From Desulfobacteraceae bacterium (GTDB lineage Bacteria; Desulfobacterota; DSM-4660; Desulfatiglandales; Desulfatiglandaceae): a stretch of 15,139 nucleotides of DNA. Where the stretch lies: NCBI GenBank assembly GCA_030589715.1, contig JAUUVE010000013.1, positions 1 through 15,139 on the forward strand, read 5' to 3'. The position numbers and the translations under genes are program-made. The notes below the pieces were generated by a model. The model saw only the letters and a list, made by a program, of their open reading frames with translations. It ran no database searches and was not told the origin of the DNA. Shown in pieces: positions 7,212 through 14,932 of this stretch. Each line of letters starts with the position of its first letter. The stretch's first letter is position 1.

Positions 7212-8387
7212 CTAGTATAGAAACATAGGCTTCCCGCTTACATGCATTACCTTGGGCCGATATTCTTCCACGTCATAAAGCTCTCTTACATCCACCCGTT
7301 TTTGACCGGTCGTTATAGTACTCAGTGGTATATCGGTATAGATTCCTCGGCTCAGAGCAACCAGGCGGCCAAATATGGCCTTTAGGAAAAGATCAATGGC
7401 CATATTGGCAAAATTGACTGCCACCATAAGATCCAGGGAATCCGGAGCCCCGCTTCTCATAAGATAGGACAATCTTTGATTGAGGACGTCTTCGCCGGTC
7501 AGTGTCTTGAGGATTTCGCCGGTCTCTTCCCCTATCCCGCCAAGTTTGCAATGCCCGTATGCATCCTTTTCACCGTTCATCAGGACCTCGCCGCCGATCA
7601 TCCGGGCACCTTCGGAGATCGTAATCATCGCATAGTTCTTGGGATTAGCCCTTTTATCCTTCATGATCAGCTCCGCGAGCTTGGCCGGATCAAAAGGAAT
7701 TTCAGAGATAATTGCCCTATCCACCCCCGCCAGGTAAGCGGATATCAAAGAAGTTTCACCACAGTAGCGCCCGAAGAGCTCTACGACTGCAATCCTTTCA
7801 TGAGAACCGGTGCAGGTCCTGAGGGAATGTATCAGACTGACGCCCCTGGTAACAGCGGTGGAAAAGCCAATGCAGTAATCTGTGCCAAAGACATCATTAT
7901 CCATGGTCTTGGGGATCGCGATAACCGGGAATCCTTCCCTGTGTAATCTTTCCCCAAAGCCGAGGGTATCATCTCCTCCTATGGGTATAACGGCGTCAAT
8001 CTTCAGGAGTTCAAGATTCTTCAGGACATAGGGGGTAAAGTCCCTGACAGCATCTCCTTTCTTAAACAATTTTCTCTGGGATTTGGGGACATCCATTTCC
8101 CTGGCAGCAGCCGGGTTTGTTCGTGAGGTATGAAGATAGGTGCCGCCATAACGGTCGATAGTCCGGACCTCTGCCGGCACAAGTTTTTGGAAACAGCGCC
8201 CCGATGCCCCTAGATCATCAGGGTCATATTCCAAAAGCCCGGCCCACCCCCGCCTGATTCCTACAACCTTAATCCCCTCGCTTGCTGCCCTGTACACTAA
8301 GGCCTTGATGCAAGGATTAAGTCCGGGGACGTCTCCCCCACCGGTCAAGATTGCAATGGTCGATTTACGCTTTGTCTTCTTTTTCAT
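7212..8387 (-). CDS. 6-phosphofructokinase, predicted PPi-dependent
   Basis: This enzyme phosphorylates fructose 6-phosphate at the committed step of glycolysis. Residue numbers count from ATG 8396. TGGGDVPGLNP (18-28) is the PFK phosphate loop, IGGDDT (139-144) the second phosphate-binding motif, and PKTMDND (162-168) the catalytic motif with the base Asp166. Asp143 and Lys163 replace the two glycines of ATP-dependent enzymes, the established signature of PPi users; PPi-PFKs work near equilibrium and can also run in gluconeogenesis. GRYCGETS (209-216) and the SEG segment (261-263) contribute to sugar binding. I chose ATG 8387 (391 residues, MKKKTKRK) because AGGAG abuts ATG 8396 but sits 9 bases before 8387. 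The gene stands alone, leftward, upstream of the ispG spacer. Allosteric control is not expected for this type. Confidence 0.9.
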   Translation of the reverse strand: MKKKTKRKSTIAILTGGGDVPGLNPCIKALVYRAASEGIKVVGIRRGWAGLLEYDPDDLGASGRCFQKLVPAEVRTIDRYGGTYLHTSRTNPAAAREMDVPKSQRKLFKKGDAVRDFTPYVLKNLELLKIDAVIPIGGDDTLGFGERLHREGFPVIAIPKTMDNDVFGTDYCIGFSTAVTRGVSLIHSLRTCTGSHERIAVVELFGRYCGETSLISAYLAGVDRAIISEIPFDPAKLAELIMKDKRANPKNYAMITISEGARMIGGEVLMNGEKDAYGHCKLGGIGEETGEILKTLTGEDVLNQRLSYLMRSGAPDSLDLMVAVNFANMAIDLFLKAIFGRLVALSRGIYTDIPLSTITTGQKRVDVRELYDVEEYRPKVMHVSGKPMFLY

Positions 8388-8520
8388 TGAACCCATCTCC
8401 TGGTATAATTAAGATCTTGAGGAGGTAGATGAACTGCGATCACTATTCTTGTCTATCGTGAATCACCTGTGAATGGCGGATTTACTGCAATAAGGCACCT
8501 GTTCGATACCCAACCACTCT

Positions 8521-8549
8521 AACCTAGAAAAACAGGCCTACCGTGTCAA
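8521..8549 (-). promoter_or_regulatory. Candidate promoter of the phosphofructokinase gene
   Basis: On the minus strand a perfect TTGACA (8549-8544) is followed 17 bases later by TAGGTT (8526-8521), a poor -10 match. If used, transcription would start near 8514 and leave an unusually long leader of about 125 bases before the gene. Confidence 0.3.
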
Positions 8550-8610
8550 GATGATTCCAGCATGTATTCAGCAGTCTTCGCCCCTATGATGGCTTGACTT
8601 CGATTTTGTG

Positions 8611-8638
8611 TTGACAAGTGCCGCTAAAAGGATATGGT
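8611..8638 (+). promoter_or_regulatory. Candidate promoter of the aminotransferase gene
   Basis: TTGACA (8611-8616) and TATGGT (8633-8638) are 16 bases apart. The start of transcription would be near 8645. A strong ribosome site, AAGGAGGG (8658-8665), lies 6 bases before the ATG at 8672. Confidence 0.5.
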
Positions 8639-8671
8639 TATTAGATTAAGAGATTCTAAGGAGGGTTAGCT

Positions 8672-9862
8672 ATGCCTGCTTCTCAAAACATTCAGGCCTC
8701 CATCGAGAGATCTTCATGGATCAGGAAGATGTTTGAGGAGGGGAACGTAAGAAGGGCAAAATATGGGGCAGAAAATGTCTTTGATTTCAGCCTTGGAAAC
8801 CCCGATCTGGAACCACCGACCAGGTTCAGGCAGGTCCTTAACGAACTCATCAACGATCCCTCGCCGCGCCAGCACGCCTATATGCCCAATGCCGGCCTTA
8901 TTGAGACCAGACAGGCCGTCGCCGATTACCTTAATAAGAATAACAGGCCCAATTTTACACCCGATGAGATTGTGATGACCGTGGGTGCGGGAGGTGCGCT
9001 AAATGCTGTCCTTAAGACGATTCTCAACCCAGGGGATGAGGTAATTATCCCGAAACCCTATTTTGTGGAATATGATTTCTATCTTGATAATCATCAAGGA
9101 GTCCCCAAACCTGTGGCATCAAAGGATGATTTCTCCCTTGATTTTGACACCATTTCGGATGCCGTCACTGAGAAGACAAAGGCCGTCCTGATAGATTCCC
9201 CTAATAACCCCACGGGTAAGGTCTATCAGGAAGGGGAACTAAAGGAATTGGCCGGGGTGCTTGCCCATTACAGTCAGAAATTGGGGGAACCCATATACCT
9301 GATCTCGGACGAACCATACAGGAAGATCATTTATGACGGTATTTCGGTTCCGAGCATCTTTGACCTCTATGACGAAAGCTTTGTAGTAACCTCCTTTTCC
9401 AAAGACCTTTCCCTGCCGGGGGAAAGGATCGGGTATGCGGCTGCAAATCCAGAGATGTCGGATAAAAAGATGATAATCGCAGGAATGGTCCTTTCAAACA
9501 GGATCCTTGGCTATGTCAATGCCCCGGCATTGATGCAGAGGGCCATTAAATTCTTGCTGGAGGAAAGCGTAGATATCTCGGTATACCAAAAGAGAAGGGA
9601 TAAGCTCTGCGATGCACTGGCCTCTTTAGAGTATGATTTTGTAAGACCGGGAGGCGCCTTTTATCTCTTCCCAAGGACTCCCATAGAAGATGATGTGGCC
9701 TTTGTGGCCGCCCTTCGGGAGGAAAACATACTCACAGTGCCGGGCAGGGGTTTCGGGGGGCCTGGTCATTTTAGAATCGCCTACTGTGTCTCAGAGGACG
9801 TGATTGATAGGGCCTTGCCCGGATTTGGAAAGGTCATGAAAAAAATGAAGCCTGGAAGGTAA
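8672..9862 (+). CDS. PLP-dependent class I/II aminotransferase
   Basis: This is a 396-residue fold-type I aminotransferase of the aspartate-aminotransferase superfamily, acting in the cytoplasm. Visible landmarks are FSLGNPDLEPP (39-49) at the substrate entrance, VGAGGALNAVLKTIL (104-118) holding the cofactor phosphate, DSPNNPTGKVY (175-185), SDEPYRKI (212-219) with Asp213 facing the pyridine nitrogen, and SFSKDLSLPGERIG (241-254) with Lys244 as the Schiff-base lysine and Arg252 binding phosphate. FRIAYC (367-372) supplies Arg368 for the substrate carboxylate. All catalytic residues are present. The substrate cannot be read from sequence; aspartate, alanine or aromatic acids are all possible. 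The start is fixed by a strong ribosome site. The NIL-ferredoxin gene follows after 39 bases on the same strand, so the two are probably cotranscribed. Confidence 0.88.
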   Translation: MPASQNIQASIERSSWIRKMFEEGNVRRAKYGAENVFDFSLGNPDLEPPTRFRQVLNELINDPSPRQHAYMPNAGLIETRQAVADYLNKNNRPNFTPDEIVMTVGAGGALNAVLKTILNPGDEVIIPKPYFVEYDFYLDNHQGVPKPVASKDDFSLDFDTISDAVTEKTKAVLIDSPNNPTGKVYQEGELKELAGVLAHYSQKLGEPIYLISDEPYRKIIYDGISVPSIFDLYDESFVVTSFSKDLSLPGERIGYAAANPEMSDKKMIIAGMVLSNRILGYVNAPALMQRAIKFLLEESVDISVYQKRRDKLCDALASLEYDFVRPGGAFYLFPRTPIEDDVAFVAALREENILTVPGRGFGGPGHFRIAYCVSEDVIDRALPGFGKVMKKMKPGR

Positions 9863-9901
9863 GTGGCAGAGGGCTGAATGCGTTAAAGGGAGGATTAAAC
9901 C

Positions 9902-10327
9902 ATGTATTCGAAGATGCTTTCGTTGAGATTTCCAAAAAAGATCGTCAACGAGCCCGTAGCTGTAAATCTTGTGAAGAAGTTTGACCTCTCCTTCAACATT
10001 CTTAAGGCAACCATCTATCCGCGAAAGGAGGGATTTATGGTGCTCGAACTCAGCGGGCACCGTAAGAATTTCCAGAAGGGTGTTCGTTATCTAAAGGGCC
10101 TTGGTATCAAGGTTGAAAGCATCGGGCAGGATATTAAGCGTGACGAAGAGACCTGCTTCCAGTGCGGGGCCTGTACAGCCGTCTGTCCCACAGGGGCCCT
10201 ATACATAAAAAGGCCAGATATGGAGGTCATCTTTGATAGGGATAGTTGCAGCGCTTGCGAATTGTGCGTCTCAGCCTGCCCAGCCCGGGCCATGAAGGTA
10301 AGATTCGACAGGAGTCTTCTCTACTGA
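9902..10327 (+). CDS. NIL domain protein with two [4Fe-4S] ferredoxin clusters
   Basis: This 141-residue protein joins an N-terminal NIL domain (about 1-78) to a bacterial 2x[4Fe-4S] ferredoxin domain (about 80-135). NIL domains are small ligand-binding folds best known from the methionine importer MetN. Two full cluster motifs are present: C85, C88, C91 and C95 followed by Pro, and C116, C119, C122 and C126 followed by Pro. There is no signal peptide or membrane segment, so it is a cytoplasmic electron carrier. The same architecture occurs in MA1822 of methanogens, which with a DUF39 partner helps convert aspartate semialdehyde and sulfide to homocysteine. No DUF39 gene is in this window, so the same role here is inference only. 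A GGGAGG ribosome site precedes the ATG, and the gene directly follows the aminotransferase. Confidence 0.88.
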   Translation: MYSKMLSLRFPKKIVNEPVAVNLVKKFDLSFNILKATIYPRKEGFMVLELSGHRKNFQKGVRYLKGLGIKVESIGQDIKRDEETCFQCGACTAVCPTGALYIKRPDMEVIFDRDSCSACELCVSACPARAMKVRFDRSLLY

Positions 10328-10407
10328 TAACTTCTCTCTAACATCTTCCCCAAGCCGCTCCCCTTTGTCCCAGACATACTTGCTCACAACTCTTCTCATT
10401 TGTAGAA

Positions 10408-11715
10408 ATGCGCAAATCATTCAAGATCATAACCCTCGGCTGCAAGGTCAACCAGTACGAATCCGCCTATCTCAAGGAACAACTGGTCCGCGCCGGATGG
10501 CGCCGGGCGGGGAACACGGAAAGGGTTGATGCGGCAATCGTAAATACATGCATCGTCACGCAAAGGGCCTCTCACCAATCCAGACAGGCCGTCCGAAAGG
10601 TCATCAGGGAGAATCCAAATGCCACGGTTGCGGCCATTGGCTGCTATGCACAGGTGCTCCCCGAGGAACTATCCGGAATACCCGGGGTAGCACTCATAGC
10701 GGACAACACCAGGAAGGGGCATCTTCCCAAGCTTTTGTTGGAGGCTGAAAGGTCAGGTAAAAAGACCGTCCTTTCAAGCCCATTTGAGGCTGGGATGCCA
10801 TTTGAGCCCCTCCCCATAGGGCAGTTCCCGGACCGAACCAGGGCCTATTTAAAGATTCAAGACGGGTGTGAGTCCTTTTGCAGTTACTGCATTGTGCCTT
10901 TCTCCAGGGGGCCTTATAGGAGTCTTTCGCCGGAGGAGATCCTGTCCATGATCGAGTCCTTGGCCAAATCGGGACACAAGGAGATCGTACTGACAGGTAT
11001 TCACCTTGGGAAATATGGTATAGACCTAAGGGAAGGGATTAACCTCTATAGGCTATTGCGGATGATAGGAAGGGAGAGCTTTCCGCTGCGCTTTAGGTTG
11101 AGCTCACTTGAGCCCGATGAGATAGCCCTGGACCTAATAGAGCTGGTAGCGGCCGAAGCATGGCTTTGCCGTCACTTTCACACCCCCCTTCAGAGCGGTG
11201 ATAATGGGGTGCTAAAGAGGATGAACCGTAACTATACCACCCGGAAGTTTGTTGAGCTTGTGGAATACATTCACCGCTCAATCCCCCTGGCAGCGATAGG
11301 CATCGACATCATGGCTGGATTTCCTGGAGAAGATCTCGCTGCACACCAAAATACCCTCTCACTCATTAGGGACCTGCCAGTATCATACCTCCATGTCTTC
11401 CCGTTTTCATCCCGCCCCGGGACCCCGGCCTCGGGCTTTGATGGCAAGCTAGATCCGGATGTCATAAAAAAGAGGGCCGCAGGGATACGGGAGCTCGGTC
11501 AAGACAAAAGGATTGAATTTTATCGCAGCTGTCTGGGAAGGGAGTTCCTGGTCCTCCCTGAGAAGTGGCATTCAAAGGAAAAGAGGATAATGAGGGGCAC
11601 CAGTGATAATTATCTCCCTGTGCTTTTTGCTCAGCCTTCCGATTCAAAAGACCAGCTTGTTCCCATACGCACAGAGAGGGTGAACAAAGGTATCGTGATC
11701 GGGTCCCCCGTGTGA
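10408..11715 (+). CDS. mtaB: MtaB, tRNA t6A37 methylthiotransferase (radical SAM)
   Basis: MtaB adds a methylthio group to t6A at position 37 of ANN-decoding tRNAs, giving ms2t6A. At 435 residues it has the three-part methylthiotransferase layout. The N-terminal domain binds an auxiliary [4Fe-4S] cluster through Cys12 (TLGCKVNQYES), Cys48 (NTCIVTQRA) and Cys79 (IGCYAQ). The radical SAM domain has C154-x3-C158-x2-C161 (QDGCESFCSYC), followed by VPFSRGPYRS. HTPLQSGDNGVLKRMNR and GIDIMAGFPGE are later conserved blocks. A TRAM-like tail occupies roughly the last 60 residues. GCKVNQYES and the NTC-VT form point to MtaB rather than MiaB or RimO. No ribosome site is visible before the ATG at 10408 and no better in-frame start lies upstream. 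It follows the ferredoxin gene by 80 bases and may or may not share its transcript. Confidence 0.92.
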   Translation: MRKSFKIITLGCKVNQYESAYLKEQLVRAGWRRAGNTERVDAAIVNTCIVTQRASHQSRQAVRKVIRENPNATVAAIGCYAQVLPEELSGIPGVALIADNTRKGHLPKLLLEAERSGKKTVLSSPFEAGMPFEPLPIGQFPDRTRAYLKIQDGCESFCSYCIVPFSRGPYRSLSPEEILSMIESLAKSGHKEIVLTGIHLGKYGIDLREGINLYRLLRMIGRESFPLRFRLSSLEPDEIALDLIELVAAEAWLCRHFHTPLQSGDNGVLKRMNRNYTTRKFVELVEYIHRSIPLAAIGIDIMAGFPGEDLAAHQNTLSLIRDLPVSYLHVFPFSSRPGTPASGFDGKLDPDVIKKRAAGIRELGQDKRIEFYRSCLGREFLVLPEKWHSKEKRIMRGTSDNYLPVLFAQPSDSKDQLVPIRTERVNKGIVIGSPV

Positions 11716-12022
11716 TAACCTATCTTGACGTAAGTAACCGTAACCCGGACGAGCCGGAGGCCTTGTTCGACCTGCCCGCAATGCCTTTTGACACGTTCGA
11801 GATAGCTCCTCAATTTCGATATTGGTGCTGCGGTTATTATTACATCCTCAAGCACTGTGCATGGCAGGCGGGTATTCTGCGGTTCGATATTCTCTTTTCC
11901 CTTCGATATTCTCACACTACTAAAACAGATTCGCTGCTTGAATCGGCGCCAATGCCATCAGCTCTCGACCTCTGTGAATCTTTACCAATATATCTTTCAG
12001 GGAATCAAAGGCCCTGGCAGGC
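11716..12022. other. 307-bp convergent spacer without a credible gene
   Basis: This lies between the 3' ends of mtaB (plus) and pncB (minus). A 143-codon open frame spans it on the plus strand, but it runs into the pncB coding region, has no ribosome site, starts inside mtaB, and its composition is not protein-like. I see no clear intrinsic terminator for either gene. The only structure is the short repeat described separately. Confidence 0.6.
11815..11913. repeat. Three short TTCGATATT direct repeats
   Basis: TTCGATATTCTC occurs at 11883-11894 and 11902-11913, a 19-base period, and a shorter copy, TTCGATATT, is at 11815-11823. All are in the same orientation in the non-coding spacer. They resemble scattered intergenic filler rather than a binding-site array, but their spacing of about two helical turns (19 bases) leaves the latter open. 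Confidence 0.55.
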
Positions 12023-13483
12023 CTATGGATCTGATACCTCCATTTCCCTCTCTGAGGCCTGGCGGAGCAAGCGTCCTTTGATCCTGAAAAGAGAAGGACT
12101 AAGGCTTACGTGGTATGTGTGGGGGTTGCGGAAACGCTTGTAGGCGGAGTCAAGCTGCTTCAGGTTCTTTAGGGTGGATTTACGAATGTCGTGGACCGAG
12201 GGACTCTCATACACCAACTTCCCTTTTTGAAATATGGGTACCATGAGCTCCTCCATCTTGAAACGCCTTGGATAGGTCTTGAACACATGGGAAAAGATCG
12301 GATGATACGCACGAAAAGATCGCCCCTTAGGGATTCGGTCCTCCTTTCTAAAAAGCACATCACCCCTCATCCGCCCCTTTTGGTCATACATTCTCACCAC
12401 CTTTTTGACACCAGGATTGGTGATTTTTTCGGGGTTATCGGATCTCTTGATCTTGGGAACCATCCGCTCCCCTTTTTCGTCCAGGGCAGTAAGCTTATAG
12501 ACGCCGCCTAGGGCAGGGCATGAAAAGGAGGTCACAAGTCTTGTACCAACTCCCCAGATGTCCACTCGGGCCCCCTGTCTCTTGAGGGTTTCGACTATCC
12601 ACTCGGCAAGATCGCTTGAGGCCACTATGGAGGCATTCGGGAATCCAGCCTCATCCAGCATACGACGAGCCTCCTTGCTCAGATAGGCCAGGTCACCGCT
12701 GTCAAGGCGGATGCCCCACAGCTCATGGCCCTTTTTCCTCAGCTCCCTTCCCACCTGAATGGCATGAGGCACCCCGCTCCGAAGAGTATCATAGGTATCG
12801 ACCAGAAGGAGACAGGAATCGGGATACACCTGGGCGTAGGCGCGGAAGGCCTCCAGTTCCTGGGGAAAGCTCTCCACCCAGGAGTGGGCATGAGTCCCCC
12901 GGACAGGTATCCCGTAAAGACGCCCTGCAAGCACATTGGAGGTGGCATCCACCCCCCCGATGTAAGCGGCACGGGATGCCATTAAGGCCCCATCGGGTCC
13001 ATGGGCCCTCCGCAGCCCAAACTCGACCACAGGAGCTCCCTGTGCCGCCCAGCGCACCCTGGCCCCCTTAGTGGCAACAAGGGTCTGAAAATTCATAACA
13101 TTGAGCAACGTGCTCTCGATGAGCTGTGCCTGTGGCAGTGGTGCAGTTACCCGGATCAAAGGCTCATGGGGGAAGACTATTGTCCCTTCGGGGATGGCCC
13201 ACAGGTCTCCGGTAAATGAAAAATTTTCCAGGTACTCCAAGACCTCTTTGGGAAATACACCTAAACGCTCCAGATAGGAAAGGTCCTCCTGACTAAAGTG
13301 CAGTTTCCGTATATAGTCGATCAAATCCGCAAGACCGGCAAGCACACAATAGCCCCCGTCATCGGGGATTTTGCGGAAGAAATAGTCGAAGTTGGCCCAC
13401 TGCTCCTTCTTTCCCTCCAGCACATATCCACCCACCATGGTGAGCTGATAAAGATCGGTCTGTAAAGCCCACTGTGACCACAT
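12023..13483 (-). CDS. pncB: Nicotinate phosphoribosyltransferase
   Basis: This enzyme makes nicotinate mononucleotide from nicotinate and PRPP with ATP, the salvage entry to NAD+. The 486-residue length fits the longer bacterial NAPRT type. Conserved blocks run in order: LQTDLYQLTMVGGY (7-20), FPHEPLIRV (104-112), FGLRRAHGPDGALMASRAAYIGG (155-177, Arg158/Arg159 near the substrate), TSNVLAG (181-187), GTHAHSWVESF (196-206) with His200 as the likely phosphorylated histidine, LLVDTYDT (226-233), IRLDSGDL (258-265) and WGVGT (310-314). A GAGGAG ribosome site lies 9 bases before the ATG. It is the last gene of the leftward cluster, 76 bases after the KptA-like gene. The C-terminal tail after about residue 440 is basic and not obviously conserved. 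Supply of NAD+ may matter to its NAD-linked neighbour. Confidence 0.94.
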   Translation of the reverse strand: MWSQWALQTDLYQLTMVGGYVLEGKKEQWANFDYFFRKIPDDGGYCVLAGLADLIDYIRKLHFSQEDLSYLERLGVFPKEVLEYLENFSFTGDLWAIPEGTIVFPHEPLIRVTAPLPQAQLIESTLLNVMNFQTLVATKGARVRWAAQGAPVVEFGLRRAHGPDGALMASRAAYIGGVDATSNVLAGRLYGIPVRGTHAHSWVESFPQELEAFRAYAQVYPDSCLLLVDTYDTLRSGVPHAIQVGRELRKKGHELWGIRLDSGDLAYLSKEARRMLDEAGFPNASIVASSDLAEWIVETLKRQGARVDIWGVGTRLVTSFSCPALGGVYKLTALDEKGERMVPKIKRSDNPEKITNPGVKKVVRMYDQKGRMRGDVLFRKEDRIPKGRSFRAYHPIFSHVFKTYPRRFKMEELMVPIFQKGKLVYESPSVHDIRKSTLKNLKQLDSAYKRFRNPHTYHVSLSPSLFRIKGRLLRQASEREMEVSDP

Positions 13484-13559
13484 CTGGAACGTCTCCTCTA
13501 TTAAACCTGCTTCTCGATTATAACTCTCAAATCCAATGCATCAACACATTACGGCCGCA

Positions 13560-14288
13560 TCACGGTCGCTTTCCTCTTCTGAGCTTCCTTGATGTCTCCT
13601 TCCATCCCTTCCGCTTTCTTCCCTTGGCCCTCCGATAAGGGTCAGGGTCCCTTGATATATCAAGTATAAAGCTCCCGGGTGTCACGTGGAGCGCCTCGTA
13701 CCTCATTTTTTCCTCTCTTGATGTTGCGGCACTGCGACTTTCAATGGCCTCCTGAGAAACCGGGGGACCTGAGATGAATTTTTCTGGGATTCGATGACAC
13801 AAGAAAAGCATACCAAAGGGATAGAACTGGACCCCCTCCCTTTCCGCCGCGCTGGCCAGCACCTCCAACAGCACCGGCTCCTGATCACGACGACGGCCCA
13901 TTCTCAAGGCCATATCCGCATCAGAGGCCAAGGCCAGGTACCGATCTTCAACCGATCTCAAGCCCTTTTCCATTACCACTGGATGGGCCCTCCGCCTTAC
14001 GGCCGTAAAGAGGACCTTGGGCAGAGACCGAGGGGGATTTTCAAAGTCAAACCTCCAGTGGGTCTCCGTTGCCCTTATTCGTTTTCCCTCCAGCTCAAAC
14101 AGGCCCCTGTCCTTACCCAGGAGCACTTCATTGATGTGGGATTGTCTCACATAACTCCAGCCTTCCTCCTCATGAAAGGCCTGGAGCAGTTCCTTTAAGC
14201 CCACGAACCCTCGCCTGTCCGGCACAATCCCGAATTCATCTGGCCTCCGGCCAAGGATATAAAGCAGGATCCGAGCCAGGTTAGCCAC
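13560..14288 (-). CDS. Divergent Tpt1/KptA-like RNA 2'-phosphotransferase family protein
   Basis: Tpt1/KptA enzymes use NAD+ to remove an internal RNA 2'-phosphate through an ADP-ribosylated intermediate. The 242-residue protein follows that layout: a winged-helix lobe (1-75: ARILLYILGRRPDEFGIVPD, FVGLKELLQAF, RIRATETHW) and an ADP-ribosyltransferase-like lobe (90-175: EKGLRSVEDRYLALASD, MGRRRDQEPVLLEV, FYPFGMLFLCHRIPEKFI). The family's catalytic tetrad is Arg-His-Arg-Arg. The usual LRH pair is replaced by Gly13-Arg14, while the later arginines (Arg72; Arg132 or 133) and His77 are kept, and the usual YHGT stretch reads FTAV. A lysine- and arginine-rich tail follows about 215. Loss of the classical activity, or a changed substrate, is likely. 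The GTG start at 14288 has little ribosome site of its own. It sits between a PF06684 gene and pncB. Confidence 0.72.
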   Translation of the reverse strand: MANLARILLYILGRRPDEFGIVPDRRGFVGLKELLQAFHEEEGWSYVRQSHINEVLLGKDRGLFELEGKRIRATETHWRFDFENPPRSLPKVLFTAVRRRAHPVVMEKGLRSVEDRYLALASDADMALRMGRRRDQEPVLLEVLASAAEREGVQFYPFGMLFLCHRIPEKFISGPPVSQEAIESRSAATSREEKMRYEALHVTPGSFILDISRDPDPYRRAKGRKRKGWKETSRKLRRGKRP

Positions 14289-14332
14289 CTTTATTTGATG
14301 ATTACGTCTACCCAGAATGAGGCTCCTTCCAA

Positions 14333-14911
14333 TTACCTAAGTCCGTCTTCCATCTCGGCATCCTCTTTCCTGAGCCCCCCAACACGGGGATGGGGTCTCC
14401 CGCAATCGGTAACCACCAGTGCCACCACGATCTCATCTGACCTGGGGGCATCATCCACCCTTACTGTCATGGCATCGAAGTGGGTGCGCACAAAGGCCGC
14501 GTCCTTAAAATTGATGGGCACATCGATCTCTGTCCCCATACCACCCACCTTCTTTGCTGAAGGGATCAAGGACTTTCCTCCACACACTGAGTCACGAAAG
14601 GGTTTGCCCAACTTGGGATGAAGAATGGCCGCCGCATGTTCACGCTCTCCCCCTTCTCCGACTATCGCCGCCTTTCCGTAGCTTTCGGCTTTCTCGGGTG
14701 CAATTCCCAAGGCATCGACGGCCATTTTACCGAGAATTCCCCCCAGTTCTTCCCCTGCATCCATCAAAGGAGACAGGTCTTCGACATATTGCCCGGCAAA
14801 GGGATTTTGTATTACAGCTATAGCGGCGGCCCTCCTGCCTGGTGGATCCATCCTACGGCCCCCTTCCATATGGATCTCCTCCAATATGGTTACATATTTT
14901 ATCACCTCCAT
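14333..14911 (-). CDS. Amino acid synthesis family protein (PF06684, formerly DUF1185)
   Basis: This 192-residue cytoplasmic protein matches a family of uncharacterised function whose fold resembles chorismate mutase/YjgF-type trimers. Recognised blocks (numbering from ATG 14911) are IKYVTILEEIHMEGGR near the start, NPFAGQYVEDLSPLMDAGEELG, YGKAAIVGEGGEREHAAAI, LHPKLGKPFR, GGKSLIPSAKKVG and FVRTHFDAMTVRV, ending PRSDEIVVALVVTDCGRPHPRVGGL. The family name comes from a structural comparison, so 'amino acid synthesis' is not a demonstrated reaction; homologues often lie in gene clusters for degrading nitrogen compounds. I place the start at ATG 14911, with AGGAGG 8 bases upstream; the in-frame TTG at 14917 is too close to that site. 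It follows the unrecognised edge gene by 21 bases and precedes the KptA-like gene by 44, which suggests one transcript. Confidence 0.78.
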   Translation of the reverse strand: MEVIKYVTILEEIHMEGGRRMDPPGRRAAAIAVIQNPFAGQYVEDLSPLMDAGEELGGILGKMAVDALGIAPEKAESYGKAAIVGEGGEREHAAAILHPKLGKPFRDSVCGGKSLIPSAKKVGGMGTEIDVPINFKDAAFVRTHFDAMTVRVDDAPRSDEIVVALVVTDCGRPHPRVGGLRKEDAEMEDGLR

Positions 14912-14932
14912 GAGCAAATCCTCCTTTATTCT

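Noticed and set aside
8429..8461. A ten-codon open frame behind GAGGAGG in the divergent spacer
   Set aside because: The ribosome site is only 3 bases from the ATG and nothing suggests a leader peptide; chance is the simpler reading.
11712..12143. A 143-codon plus-strand open frame after mtaB
   Set aside because: It starts inside mtaB, runs antisense into the pncB coding region, has no ribosome site and its composition is not protein-like.
14333..14911. Archease (RtcB activator) beside the KptA-like gene, which would make an RNA-repair operon
   Set aside because: The sequence blocks match the PF06684 family and not archease, so this appealing idea has no support here.
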